From Massilia sp. H6 (GTDB lineage Bacteria > Pseudomonadota > Gammaproteobacteria > Burkholderiales > Burkholderiaceae_D): 64,000 nt of DNA. A program made the position numbers and the translations under genes. A model generated the notes under the pieces. That model did no database searches. It had not been told where the DNA came from and worked only from the letters and a program-made list of their open reading frames with translations. Location: contig NZ_CP103371.1 in assembly GCF_024802625.1 (NCBI RefSeq), positions 3,286,001 through 3,350,000 on the forward strand, given 5' to 3'. Below are positions 45,363-54,289 of this stretch, piece by piece (the stretch's first letter is position 1; the number at the start of each line of letters is the position of its first letter).

Positions 45363-45368
45363 TATAAT
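45363..45368 (+). promoter_or_regulatory. TATAAT overlapping the argA start region
   Basis: TATAAT at 45363-45368 is a perfect -10 hexamer. If used, transcription would begin near 45375, about at the ATG at 45376, giving a leaderless message. A plausible -35 (TTGGTG, 45338-45343) is 19 bp upstream. No Shine-Dalgarno sequence precedes either candidate start codon. Confidence 0.35.
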
Positions 45369-45375
45369 GCGGCAA

Positions 45376-46689
45376 ATGGAAAATCCTACCCAATTCGTCC
45401 AGTGGCTGCGCTCTGTCGCGCCGTATATCCATGCCTTTGGCGGCAAGACCTTCGTGGTCGCCTTTCCGGGTGAACTGGTCGCTGCCGGCGCCCTGCCGGT
45501 GCTGGCGCAAGACCTGTCACTGCTGGTGGCGCTCGGCATCCGGGTGGTACTGGTGCACGGCTCGCGTCCGCAGGTGGCCGAACAGCTCGAGCTGCGCAAT
45601 GTCGAAGGCCGTTTCCATGACGGCATCCGCATCACCGACCCCGCCGCGCTCGAATGCGCGAAAGAAGCCGCCGGCGAACTGCGCCTGGACATCGAAGCGG
45701 CCTTCAGCCAGGGCTTGCCGAACACTCCGATGTCGCACGCCCAGATCAGCATCGTATCGGGCAATTTCGTCGTCGCCCGCCCGCTTGGCGTGATCGACGG
45801 CGTCGATTTCGAACTCACCGGCGTCACCCGCAAGATCGCGGCCGAGAAAATCCACCCGATCCTGCAGACCGAAGACAGCCTGGTGCTGCTGTCGCCGCTG
45901 GGTTTCTCGCCTACCGGCGAGATCTTCAACCTGACCATGGAAGACGTGGCCGCCGCAACCGCGATCGCCCTGCACGCCGACAAGCTGATCTTCATCACCG
46001 AGACCACGATGATGACGGACGCCGCCGGCACCGAGATCCGCGAACTGTCGTCGCACCAGGCCGAAGCCGTGCTGCAGGCCGACTTCTTGCCGGCGGACGC
46101 CGCGTATTACCTGCAGCATGCGGTCAAAGCCTGTAACAGCGGCGTGGACCGGGTGCACGTGGTTCCGTTCGAGATGGATGGCTCGGCCCTGCTCGAGCTG
46201 TTCACCCACGATGGCGTCGGCACCATGATCAGCCACGAGAACCTCGAAAGCCTGCGCCAGGCCACAATTGAGGACGTTGGCGGAATTATCAAGCTGATCG
46301 AGCCACTCGAAGCCGACGGCACCCTGGTGTACCGCGGCCGCGAGCTGATCGAGCGCGAGATCGACCAGTTCTCCGTCATCGACCACGATGGCGTGATCTT
46401 CGGCTGCGCCGCGCTGTATCCGTTCCCGGAAACCAAGATGGGCGAGATGGCCTGCCTGACCGTGAGCGCCGAAGCCCAGACCCAGGGCGACGGCGAACGC
46501 ATCCTCAAGCACATGGAAAACCGCGCCCGGGCCGCCGGCCTGACCAAGCTGTTCGTGCTGACCACCCGCACCTCGCACTGGTTCAAGAAACGCGGCTTCG
46601 TCCCGGCCTCGGTGGACGACCTGCCCAAGGACCGCCAGCACATGTATAACTGGCAGCGCCGGTCACAGGTCTTGATCAAGACCTTATAA
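45376..46689 (+). CDS. argA: N-acetylglutamate synthase (classical ArgA)
   Basis: ArgA acetylates glutamate with acetyl-CoA, the first step of arginine synthesis. The 437-residue protein has an N-terminal amino-acid kinase-like domain (FGGKTFVVAFPGELVAAG, VLVHGSRPQVAEQL, SIVSGNFVVARP), which is regulatory rather than catalytic. The C-terminal GNAT domain has IEDVGGIIKLIEPLEADG, MACLTVSAEAQTQGDGERIL and FVLTTRTSHWFKKRGF. ATG 45376 (MENPTQF) is used; ATG 45367, three codons earlier, overlaps a TATAAT. Length and domain order match E. coli ArgA (443). Confidence 0.95.
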   Translation: MENPTQFVQWLRSVAPYIHAFGGKTFVVAFPGELVAAGALPVLAQDLSLLVALGIRVVLVHGSRPQVAEQLELRNVEGRFHDGIRITDPAALECAKEAAGELRLDIEAAFSQGLPNTPMSHAQISIVSGNFVVARPLGVIDGVDFELTGVTRKIAAEKIHPILQTEDSLVLLSPLGFSPTGEIFNLTMEDVAAATAIALHADKLIFITETTMMTDAAGTEIRELSSHQAEAVLQADFLPADAAYYLQHAVKACNSGVDRVHVVPFEMDGSALLELFTHDGVGTMISHENLESLRQATIEDVGGIIKLIEPLEADGTLVYRGRELIEREIDQFSVIDHDGVIFGCAALYPFPETKMGEMACLTVSAEAQTQGDGERILKHMENRARAAGLTKLFVLTTRTSHWFKKRGFVPASVDDLPKDRQHMYNWQRRSQVLIKTL

Positions 46690-46737
46690 TGTCGGATTCA
46701 CGCCAAACCGCGTTTCACACGAAAACAGGAGTACACG

Positions 46738-47010
46738 ATGGCCCGCACCGTCCAATGCATCAAACTCAATAAAGAAGCCGAAGGCCTGGACTTCCCGCCG
46801 GTCCCAGGCGAGATGGGCAAGAAGCTCTACCTGTCGGTCTCGAAAGAAGCCTGGCAGGCCTGGCTCAAGCACCAGACCATGCTGATCAACGAGAACCGCC
46901 TGAACCTGGCCGACGACCGCGCCCGCAAATACCTGGCGACGCAGATGGAAAAGCACTTCTTTGGCGATGGCGCCGACGCGGCGGTGGGTTACGTACCACC
47001 GACGGCGTAA
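46738..47010 (+). CDS. YggX family Fe(II)-trafficking / oxidative damage protection protein
   Basis: The 90-residue product starts [21 protein letters not shown], and contains [22 protein letters not shown] and [16 protein letters not shown]. All are characteristic of YggX, including the conserved Cys near residue 7. YggX is linked to iron homeostasis and protection of Fe-S enzymes from oxidation. AGGAG precedes ATG 46738. It follows argA by 48 bp in the same direction. Confidence 0.94.
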   Translation: MARTVQCIKLNKEAEGLDFPPVPGEMGKKLYLSVSKEAWQAWLKHQTMLINENRLNLADDRARKYLATQMEKHFFGDGADAAVGYVPPTA

Positions 47011-47079
47011 GTTCTCTTTTTACGCAGGCCAGGCAGAAGACCTGCCCAGCCTGCGCACAACAGGCACTTCGCGCAGCAA

Positions 47080-47439
47080 CTACATCCGCACGCACTGCCT
47101 CAACTCGCAGCGCGCGGTAAACACCTTGCCCCGCATTGCGCCATCTTCGCAGCGCATCCGGTACACCTCCACCGGCCCCGCCGCCGTCATCAAGCCCGCA
47201 CCCTGCCCGCCCTTGCAGCCCTGCGCCTGCGCCATCTTCTCGACGGTCCTTGACGAAACGCCAATGCGAAACGGCACCCGCTCGATCGGCGCTCCGCCCG
47301 GGTCGGTCAAGGCTGGCGCCGCCGGCATGGCGCGCACGACCTCCGTCGCCGGCGCCGCAGGCATCTGGCTCGGCAGCAGGGAACAACCGCTCAACCACAC
47401 GGCCGTGGATGCGGCCACCAACGCCAGCGCATGTTTCAT
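47080..47439 (-). CDS. Small lipoprotein of unknown function
   Basis: The 119-residue product has a lipoprotein signal (MKHALALVAASTAVWLSGC) with lipobox LSGC; the mature Cys is residue 19. The mature part includes an Ala/Pro-rich linker and RIGVSSRTVEKMAQAQGCKG, then MRCEDGAMRGKVFTARCELRQC, with four further Cys that could form disulfides. The start at 47437-47439 gives the signal; a start 7 codons earlier is possible. It begins 21 bp after the rpiA stop and may be co-transcribed. I do not recognise the family. Confidence 0.72.
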   Translation of the reverse strand: MKHALALVAASTAVWLSGCSLLPSQMPAAPATEVVRAMPAAPALTDPGGAPIERVPFRIGVSSRTVEKMAQAQGCKGGQGAGLMTAAGPVEVYRMRCEDGAMRGKVFTARCELRQCVRM

Positions 47440-47460
47440 CGTGCGTTCTCCAGTCGACAC

Positions 47461-48138
47461 CTAGAAAGTCAGGGTCTTGACGCCTTCAGGGGTGCCGAGC
47501 AGGCAGACATCGGCCCCAGCCTTGGCAAACAGGCCAACCGCGATCACACCGACGATCTGGTTGATCTGCTCTTCCAGGGCGACCGGGTCGGTGATCGACA
47601 AACCAAGCACGTCGATCAGCTCGCCGCCGTTATCGGTGATGAAAGGCTCGGCGCTTCCGGCCTTGGTGCGCAGGCGTGGTTCGCCGCCCAGCGCCGCCAG
47701 CTCGCGCATCACCGCGGCGCGTGCCATCGGGATCACTTCCACCGGCAGCGGAAACTTGCCGAGCGTGTCGACCAGCTTGGAGCCATCGGCGATGCAGACG
47801 AATTTCCTGGCCACCGAGGCCACGATCTTTTCGCGCGTCAGGGCCGCGCCGCCGCCCTTGATCATCGCGCCGCTGGCGGTGATCTCGTCGGCGCCGTCGA
47901 TATACACCGCCATCGAGGTGACGTCGTTCAGGTCGAATACCGCGATGCCGTGACCGCGCAGGCGCGCCGCGGTCGCTTCGCTCGATGCCACCGTGCCCTT
48001 GATGCGGTCCTTGATCCGGGCCAGCTCGTCGATGAAGAAATTGGCGGTCGAGCCGGTGCCGACACCGATGATCTCGCCGTCCACCACGTACTGGATGGCG
48101 GCGCGGGCTACTTCTTGCTTGAGTTCGTCCTGGGTCAT
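47461..48138 (-). CDS. rpiA: Ribose-5-phosphate isomerase A
   Basis: RpiA interconverts ribose-5-phosphate and ribulose-5-phosphate in the pentose phosphate pathway. The 225-residue product contains [59 protein letters not shown] and [10 protein letters not shown], matching the family throughout, including the catalytic Asp and Lys residues. Length is normal (about 220). Confidence 0.96.
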   Translation of the reverse strand: MTQDELKQEVARAAIQYVVDGEIIGVGTGSTANFFIDELARIKDRIKGTVASSEATAARLRGHGIAVFDLNDVTSMAVYIDGADEITASGAMIKGGGAALTREKIVASVARKFVCIADGSKLVDTLGKFPLPVEVIPMARAAVMRELAALGGEPRLRTKAGSAEPFITDNGGELIDVLGLSITDPVALEEQINQIVGVIAVGLFAKAGADVCLLGTPEGVKTLTF

Positions 48139-48586
48139 GATGCTTTTGAAGTGAGAGGGAAAGACGCCATTTTAACCTGCGCCCGTGGCGGTAGCACTGG
48201 CATGCCCCGCTCTGTCTGCCATTGATCGGTCCGCGCGCGTCGGAGTATGGCCGATTCAGCTAGTCACGCGCGAATACTTTGCCAACATGCCAAGGCCATC
48301 ACCCGCGCCTCGACTCCATATGCCGTGCATAACCGGCGCATTCCCATAAGCGCGGGGCATAATCTGCACGATTTACTTTTACGATAATCACCCTGCATGG
48401 ACAAACAACGACATCTATCGGACTATTAACTCGCGCACTGTGCAATTCGACATGGCGAAGCAGTACGGCGCAAGCCGTATATTAAATAGCGACCATAACC
48501 AGGGTAATCATGGATCTTGTCAAGACCCGGCTGGTTATACATGCGCTTCCTGAACAATTCAGGACGTTTCTCGTGCCATTCCTCGA
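48139..48586. other. Intergenic stretch with no convincing gene
   Basis: This 448-bp region is less GC-rich than its surroundings. No frame here looks coding on either strand. One small hairpin, TACGGC-GCAA-GCCGTA, lies at 48464-48479. It borders the decayed dehydrogenase and may contain degraded DNA or that gene's lost 5' part. Confidence 0.5.
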
Positions 48587-49194
48587 GTGCCTGAAATCCC
48601 GGGACGCAGCCACCCGGCGTCTGCGGTCGCGCGCGCGATTGCCGACGCCGGCTCGGAAGCGATGGACATCATGCTCGATGTGCGCTCGCAGATCGCCATC
48701 CCGCACGTGATCGACGAACCCCTGCACCGCTTCGGCCGCCTCGACATCCTGGTCAATAGCGCCGGCACCCAGGTGTACAAACCGGCACTCGAGATCACCG
48801 CCGAGGAGTTCGACGATGTCCTCGACATCAACCTGCGCGGCGCCTTCCTGTGCGCGCAAGCCGTTGCGCCGATCATGCGCGAGCAGGCACGCGGCTGCAT
48901 CGTGAACGTGTCGTCGCAGCATGGCGTGGTCGGAAACCGCATGCGCGCGCCGTCGAATGGGCGGGATACGGGATCCGCGTGAATGCGGCCAGTCCGACCT
49001 TCGTGGTGAACGACGGTAACCGGAAGCTGCTCGAAGCGTCGCCGCTGCGCGAGGAAATAAGACGCGGCGTCCTGCTGGGCAGGCCGGCCCCCTGTGAGGA
49101 AGTCGCCGCCGGCATCTGCTACCTGGTCTCGCCCGCCGCCGCCATGGTTACAGGACACAACCTGATGATAGACGGCGGCTGGACAGCGCATTAA
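48587..49194 (+). pseudogene. Short-chain dehydrogenase/reductase remnant (frameshifted, internal deletion)
   Basis: The first part (48587-48950) reads as an SDR middle: DRPLD-type DEPLHRFGRLDILVNSAGTQ, EEFDDVLDINLRGAFLCAQAV, and GCIVNVSSQHGVVGNRMRA. The frame then changes, and the C-terminal part continues to 49194 with AVEWAGYGIRVNAASPTFV and GHNLMIDGGW. The segment with the catalytic Tyr-x3-Lys, expected between MRA and AVEWAG, is absent, with a junction near 48943-48952 in a GCGCGC run. The N-terminal TGxxxGIG nucleotide-binding motif is also missing. The gene is therefore broken in at least two ways. Confidence 0.85.
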
Positions 49195-49209
49195 GAGGAC
49201 CAACACCAC

Positions 49210-50004
49210 ATGTACACGACGATTTCTCCAGCCATGCGGCGCCTTGCGGTCGGGCTGGCACTGGCTGCACTCACCGGCTTCGCGCCAGCGGCCGTATCGG
49301 CCCAGGAAACCGGCGCACAGGTCGTCAAGGAGCTGTCGCCGATCGAGATCAGCCGGAAGAAAAATCCGGGAGACCTGCCCTATACGTTCTTTTTCAAGGC
49401 CCAGTCCCTGCTCCAATCCTTCCTGCCGCCCGAGCCGCGCACGATCGACATCCGCCTCCGGCTTTCATTTACCGGCATCACGGGTGCCGCGCGTGACGAG
49501 TATTTTCCGGATACCTGGGCGGTCGCCGTCGTCGGGGACACGGTCGACCACACCATTCCGATCAGCCGCGGCGGGTATTTCCTGATTCCCGCGCTGGAAC
49601 AGGCGCTGGAAGAGAAAGCGACCCTGATGTTCAATACCCAGACCCGCAAGAACTACCTGAGCACCGCGTGGAAGCTGCGCATCGCGCAAGGGCAACGGCT
49701 CGCGTATGCAGATTTCGCCAAGGCCTTCGATGAAGTCAAGGTCGTGCAGAAACAGATCCCGTGGTACCGGATCGGCCTTCGCGATGAACGAACCGCCCGC
49801 TTCGATGGCCTGAAGGCCTGCTTCCTTGAAGCTGGCGGCCGCATCGACATCGATGGCCGACCCGCTGCGACGTCCACGGAGGGGACTTGCCAGATACTGA
49901 AGTTTGACCCGTCGGCAGCCGGCGCCGGTGCCGGCGCCGGCGGGGCCGAAATCGTATTTTCCGAACCGCTCGACATCGTGACGCTGCATGAAGTGGACCA
50001 ATGA
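49210..50004 (+). CDS. Secreted protein of unknown function
   Basis: The 264-residue product has a signal peptide (MRRLAVGLALAALTGFAPAAVSAQ, cleaved near residue 32). The mature part contains PYTFFFKAQSLLQSFLPPEPRTIDIRLRLSF, TWAVAVVGDTVDHTIPISRGGYFLIPALEQAL and IPWYRIGLRDERTARFDGLK, and ends in an Ala/Gly-rich linker and a short tail. I recognise no domain. It follows the decayed SDR by 15 bp; an alternative internal start is not better supported. A good match in other Massilia-like genomes would be expected, but I cannot check. Confidence 0.7.
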   Translation: MYTTISPAMRRLAVGLALAALTGFAPAAVSAQETGAQVVKELSPIEISRKKNPGDLPYTFFFKAQSLLQSFLPPEPRTIDIRLRLSFTGITGAARDEYFPDTWAVAVVGDTVDHTIPISRGGYFLIPALEQALEEKATLMFNTQTRKNYLSTAWKLRIAQGQRLAYADFAKAFDEVKVVQKQIPWYRIGLRDERTARFDGLKACFLEAGGRIDIDGRPAATSTEGTCQILKFDPSAAGAGAGAGGAEIVFSEPLDIVTLHEVDQ

Positions 50005-50049
50005 TGCCGTTCTCCCGTCCCTTGGCCAGCGCACTGGGTGCCGCGCGCC

Positions 50050-52242
50050 CTAGCAGCGCGAGCGCTTGTTCAGCAGAGCCTGCTTGAGCGCATCTTCCAG
50101 ATCCGCATGCGACACCGGCTTGACCAGGTGCTCGTCGAAGCCAGCCGCGGCCGACTCGCGCCGGTCGCTCTCCTGCCCGTAGCCTGACAAGGCAATGCAT
50201 ACCGTATGCGCGATCGCCGGATCGCTACGGATAGCCCGCACCACGTCGTAGCCGCTCATCGAGCCCGGCAAGCCGATATCGCACACGACCACGTCGGGCC
50301 GGATGCGCCCGACCAGTGCGAGTCCGCTTGCACCGTCACAGGCCGTGCTCACGTCGTGGCCGCTGGCGCCGAGCAGCAGGCCGAGCATTTCCAGGGCATC
50401 CTGGTTGTCATCGATGGCAACGATCTTCAAATGGTCGAGATGCACCGGCTTGCGCTCGTCGATGTCGCCAGAGGCTACCGGCGCCATGCTCGGAAGGCGC
50501 ACGGTAAACGCGGCACCGAATCCGATCCCCATGCTATGCGCGCTGACCACCCCTCCATGCAATTGGGTCAAGCCCTTGACCAGGGCCAGTCCCAGCCCAA
50601 GGCCGCCGGCGCCGCGCCCCAGGTCCTGTACCGCCTGGACGAAGGGCTCGAACAGTGAGTCGATCAGTTCCGGCGCCAGGCCGATGCCGTCGTCCGCGAC
50701 AGTGACAACCGCTTGGACGCCTGCCGCCACCGCTTCTTGGTGCACGCTGACCGTGACCCGGCCGCCCTTGCTGGAGAACTTGGCGGCGTTATGCAGCAGG
50801 TTGCCGACAATCTGGGCCAGCCGCGCGCTGTCGCCGTCGACCCAGACGGGCACTGGCGCAACCTCGATGTGCAAGGAGACGCCCTTGTCCTGGATCGACT
50901 GGCGGTAGTCTTCGGCCGTTAGCGCCACGACCTGGGCAAGGTCGCAGGCGCTGCGCCGCAGCTCGATCCTGCCGCGCGAAATGCGGGCGACGTCGAGCAG
51001 GTCGTCGACCAGCCGGGTGATATGGGTGACCTGGCGCCCCATTGCCTCGGTGGCGCGCCGGAGCACCGGGTTGCCGGGATCAAACAACTTGAACAGGTCG
51101 ACCGCGGCGCGGATCGGCGCCAGCGGATTGCGCAATTCATGCGCCAGCACAGCGATAAAGTCTTCCTTGTTCTTGTCGGCCCGTCGCAATGCCTGCTCGG
51201 CCTGCTTCTGTAAAGTAATGTCTACCTGTGCCACCACGCCACCCCGGATCACCCCGAGCTCGTCGTGGATCGGGCGGGCCGACAGCGCAATGGTCTTGCG
51301 CAAGTCAGGCTGGTCGAAGGGGGCGATTTCCACGATGTCGTTATCGACGCTTTCCCCTTGCAAGGCGCGCGCCAATCCCCAATCCCCGGCTTGCAGGCGC
51401 TGGCCGTGGTGTTCTGCGCCGTCGGCCCACCAGCCCTGGAACTCGCGGTACTGCGCCGTCTCGTTGACCGCGGCCATGCTCTGGCCCCAGAGCTCCCGGT
51501 TGGCCCGGTTTACCAGTATCAGCTTGCCATGGACGTCGGCCATGCCGATCCCGACCGGGGCAGCGTCGAGCAGGGCATCGAGCTGGCGCCGGCGCTCCTC
51601 GGCCGCGTCGGCCAACTGCACCGCCCGCCGCTCGTTGTCGATGCGTTCCCTGGCCTGCTGCTTTTGCTCGGTCACGTCGCGAATCTCGATGACGGTCGCC
51701 ACCGGCCTGCCGTCCTGGAAGATCGGGCTGGCGGCGCAGGCAACCTCGAAGGTCGAGCCATCCTTGCGAAAGAACACGTCTTCGTGGGCGCGCACAGCGA
51801 AGTTTTCCGGGAGCGCACGGTCGATCGGGCACTCTTCCATGGGATAGGGCCTGCCGTCCGGATGATGGTGGTGCACCAGGTAATGCAGGGGCTTCGAGCC
51901 AATTTCCTCGGCAGAATAGCCGGTCATGGCCAACCAGGTCTTGTTGGCATAGATGCAAAAGCCATGCCGATCCATCATCGCGAAACCCTGGGTCGAGTTC
52001 TCGGCAATTGTCTTGGCGATCTCGCTGCTGTCGAACAAATCCTCGCCTTGCCCTGGAAGGTTTGAGCCTTGCGAAAAAGCCAGGTCGGCATGTCGCTCCA
52101 GGGTATCGGACCACTGCGCGACCAGCTCTGGCGACACCGAAAACCTTGCCCCGAGCTCTTGCATCGATTGCCCATCCCGCAGCGCCGCCAGCGCGACCGC
52201 GGCCTTGAACGAATGAGGATAGTAAGTGTCGTCTGAGGCCAT
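50050..52242 (-). CDS. Hybrid PAS sensor histidine kinase with N-terminal transposase-type HTH
   Basis: The 730-residue kinase begins with a segment (about 8-48, FKAAVALAALRDGQSMQELG, then ARFSVSPELVAQW) that closely resembles the helix-turn-helix of IS3-family OrfA transposases. Two PAS regions follow (about 75-190 and 215-345), then the H-box DFIAVLAHELRNPLAPIRAA, N-box QIVGNLLHNAAKFSSKGG and G-boxes VADDGIGLAPELI and GLGLGLALVKGL. A C-terminal receiver has phosphoacceptor Asp in VVVCDIGLPGSMSGYD and Lys in HLVKPVSHADLE. The start at 52240-52242 is the first to include the HTH; a longer frame (to 52500) would overlap the divergent cyclase gene. No membrane helix is seen. Confidence 0.85.
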   Translation of the reverse strand: MASDDTYYPHSFKAAVALAALRDGQSMQELGARFSVSPELVAQWSDTLERHADLAFSQGSNLPGQGEDLFDSSEIAKTIAENSTQGFAMMDRHGFCIYANKTWLAMTGYSAEEIGSKPLHYLVHHHHPDGRPYPMEECPIDRALPENFAVRAHEDVFFRKDGSTFEVACAASPIFQDGRPVATVIEIRDVTEQKQQARERIDNERRAVQLADAAEERRRQLDALLDAAPVGIGMADVHGKLILVNRANRELWGQSMAAVNETAQYREFQGWWADGAEHHGQRLQAGDWGLARALQGESVDNDIVEIAPFDQPDLRKTIALSARPIHDELGVIRGGVVAQVDITLQKQAEQALRRADKNKEDFIAVLAHELRNPLAPIRAAVDLFKLFDPGNPVLRRATEAMGRQVTHITRLVDDLLDVARISRGRIELRRSACDLAQVVALTAEDYRQSIQDKGVSLHIEVAPVPVWVDGDSARLAQIVGNLLHNAAKFSSKGGRVTVSVHQEAVAAGVQAVVTVADDGIGLAPELIDSLFEPFVQAVQDLGRGAGGLGLGLALVKGLTQLHGGVVSAHSMGIGFGAAFTVRLPSMAPVASGDIDERKPVHLDHLKIVAIDDNQDALEMLGLLLGASGHDVSTACDGASGLALVGRIRPDVVVCDIGLPGSMSGYDVVRAIRSDPAIAHTVCIALSGYGQESDRRESAAAGFDEHLVKPVSHADLEDALKQALLNKRSRC

Positions 52243-52384
52243 GGTTGTTCCACTGTGGCAATGGGTTGCCGAATTTCCACAGTTTAACAAATTACCGAAG
52301 ATGCTCGTCGCGGCATTGGTGTGGGCACCTCCAGCACAGGCATCCGACGCCCCATCGACTCGGCCTTGTAATAGAATCGGTCTC

Positions 52385-53701
52385 ATGGATCCTGCCTCGC
52401 CCATCCCGATCGCCAGTATTCCCGATCTTCTGCTCGATGCCGTCTGCCTGGTCGACGCCCGGGGACGCTTCGTCTTCGTGAATGCCGCCTGCGAGCGCAT
52501 TTTTGGCTACACGCCACAGGAAATGGTAGGAAAATCCATGATCGACATGGTCGCGCCAGCCGACCGGGAACGCACCCTGGCCGCGGCGCAGGCCGTGATG
52601 GATGGCCGCGAGCACGTCGACTTCGAGAACCGGTACGTACGCAAGGACGGCACGCTGGTGCACCTGATGTGGTCGGCGCGCTGGTCCGAGCCCGACCAGC
52701 TGCGCGTGGCGGTGGCACGCGACGTGACGCTCCAGAGACGGGCCGGCGCCCTGCGCGAAGCGCTCGACGGCTTGTGCGACGCGGCGCTGGCAGACAACGA
52801 CATGGCCGGCCTGTTCCGGCGCAGCCACGCGCTCATCGGCACCCTGCTGCCCGCAGCCAGCGTCGTGCTTGCCCTGCCCGAAGGCCCCGAGCCGACCTTG
52901 CGGTTTGTGTTCCAGGGCGGCCAGCGGGTGCCCGAAGGCGGGGCGCTGCGCCGCCTGTGCGACGATGCCTTCCATAGCAATGCAGCGCAATGGCGCGAGC
53001 CTGGCACGGACGACGCCTGCGGCCAGGCGCTGGCGCTTCCGCTGGCCGGCCCTGCCGGCGCAATCGGCGCCATCGGCGTACTTGCACTGCGCAATCCCGC
53101 CACTGCCGCCCGCTTCACCGAGGCCGACTGCGCGCTGTTGGCACCGGTCGCGCAGCAGCTGGCCGTCGCGATCCAGCGCAACCAGGAGCAGGCGCGCTTG
53201 CATTTTCTGGCCATGCACGACGACCTGACTGGCCTACCCAACCGCCGGCTGCTGCGCGAGCGGCTCGACGCCGCGCTGGCGCGCGCGCGCCGCCAGCAAG
53301 CCATGCTGGCACTGCTTTTCATCGACCTCGACCGCTTCAAACAGATCAACGACCAGCATGGCCATGCCTGTGGCGACCGCCTGCTGCAGCAAGTGGCCGC
53401 ACGCATCGGCGCCGCCGTGCGCGATACCGACACCGTGGCGCGCATCGGTGGCGACGAGTTCGTGGTGCTGCTAGAGGATATTGCGTCGACGGCCGACGCC
53501 GACGCGGTCGCAGGCAAGATCCATGCGGCGCTGGCGCTATCCTTCGATCTCGGCGACGGGATCCACTTGCCGGTCGGGGCCAGTATCGGCAGTGCGCACT
53601 ATCCGGGCCAGGCCGACGCCATCGACAGCCTGCTCGATGCCGCCGACGCGGCGATGTACGCCGCCAAGGCACGCCGCAAGGCCGCCGCAGGCTGCGCTTG
53701 A
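52385..53701 (+). CDS. Putative PAS-GAF-like-GGDEF diguanylate cyclase
   Basis: The 438-residue product has an N-terminal PAS domain (about 10-125: LLLDAVCLVDARGRFVFVNAAC) and a GAF-like central region (about 135-260). The GGDEF domain (about 275-435) has LTGLPNRRLLRERLD, FIDLDRFKQINDQHGHACGD, and ARIGGDEFVVLLED, with RDTD as I-site five residues before GGDEF. It probably makes c-di-GMP and may be product-inhibited. The start codon ATG 52385 lies 142 bp from the divergent hybrid kinase, so the two may share a regulatory region and pathway. Confidence 0.9.
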   Translation: MDPASPIPIASIPDLLLDAVCLVDARGRFVFVNAACERIFGYTPQEMVGKSMIDMVAPADRERTLAAAQAVMDGREHVDFENRYVRKDGTLVHLMWSARWSEPDQLRVAVARDVTLQRRAGALREALDGLCDAALADNDMAGLFRRSHALIGTLLPAASVVLALPEGPEPTLRFVFQGGQRVPEGGALRRLCDDAFHSNAAQWREPGTDDACGQALALPLAGPAGAIGAIGVLALRNPATAARFTEADCALLAPVAQQLAVAIQRNQEQARLHFLAMHDDLTGLPNRRLLRERLDAALARARRQQAMLALLFIDLDRFKQINDQHGHACGDRLLQQVAARIGAAVRDTDTVARIGGDEFVVLLEDIASTADADAVAGKIHAALALSFDLGDGIHLPVGASIGSAHYPGQADAIDSLLDAADAAMYAAKARRKAAAGCA

Positions 53702-53732
53702 CGCCAGGCGCTTGCCGGCGCGCTGCCGGCGC

Positions 53733-54278
53733 TCAAGTGGATTGCGCACGCCGCCATGCCAGTGCCCGCGGCAGGTTGAGCTGGCTGGCCGGATCGGCCA
53801 GAAAGGCCGCCAGCACCTGACGGTAGAGCGCAGCATCGTCCCGGTAGCCCTGCTGGCGCATCGCGCACGGCAGGCGCAGGACGTCCAGCAAGAAGTAATC
53901 GGCCAGCAGGTCTGCCTGCGCTTCCATGTTGTAGTCGGCCAGCGTCCGGTCAGGGCCCAGCGTGTAGTGGTACGACAGCCCGATCCGGAACGCGCCGCGC
54001 AGGCGCACCGGATAGCCGAGCTGGTGCTGCCAGACGTGCGCCATCTCGTGCATGAACCAGTGGATGACCGCGGGGTCGCCGCGCGTATAGTCGGGCAAGA
54101 AGCAGGAACGATGGAAGTACATGCTGCCGTTGGGCGTCATGCAGCAGTTCTTCGGCTGCAGCGGCATGTAGCGCCGGCCGTGGATACGAACGCGCCGGTA
54201 GTCGATGGCGCCGCCGAACAGCCGCGACGCCATCGCGATCTCGGCCTCGGTCAGGGCACGGGATCGGGGGCGCTTCAT
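53733..54278 (-). CDS. Zincin-like protein with HEMAH motif (Vgr-related family)
   Basis: The 181-residue product contains FMHEMAHVWQHQLGYPVRL, a zinc-metalloprotease HExxH motif, and the upstream pattern LTEAEIAMASRLFGGAIDYRRVRIHGRRYMP. I associate this with a family annotated as Vgr/Rhs-related proteins. A conserved second zinc ligand is plausible in MEAQADLLADYF (ExxAD). No signal peptide is seen. ATG 54276-54278 is used; a longer frame exists. It starts 11 nt past the eda stop, so it is probably the last gene of the edd-eda operon, an unexpected partner. Confidence 0.65.
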   Translation of the reverse strand: MKRPRSRALTEAEIAMASRLFGGAIDYRRVRIHGRRYMPLQPKNCCMTPNGSMYFHRSCFLPDYTRGDPAVIHWFMHEMAHVWQHQLGYPVRLRGAFRIGLSYHYTLGPDRTLADYNMEAQADLLADYFLLDVLRLPCAMRQQGYRDDAALYRQVLAAFLADPASQLNLPRALAWRRAQST

Positions 54279-54289
54279 GACACCCGTGC

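Noticed and set aside
53702..53732. Intrinsic terminator after the diguanylate cyclase gene
   Set aside because: A GC-rich repeat (GCCGGCG type) is present but no T-tract follows, and the region is only 31 bp long between convergent genes.
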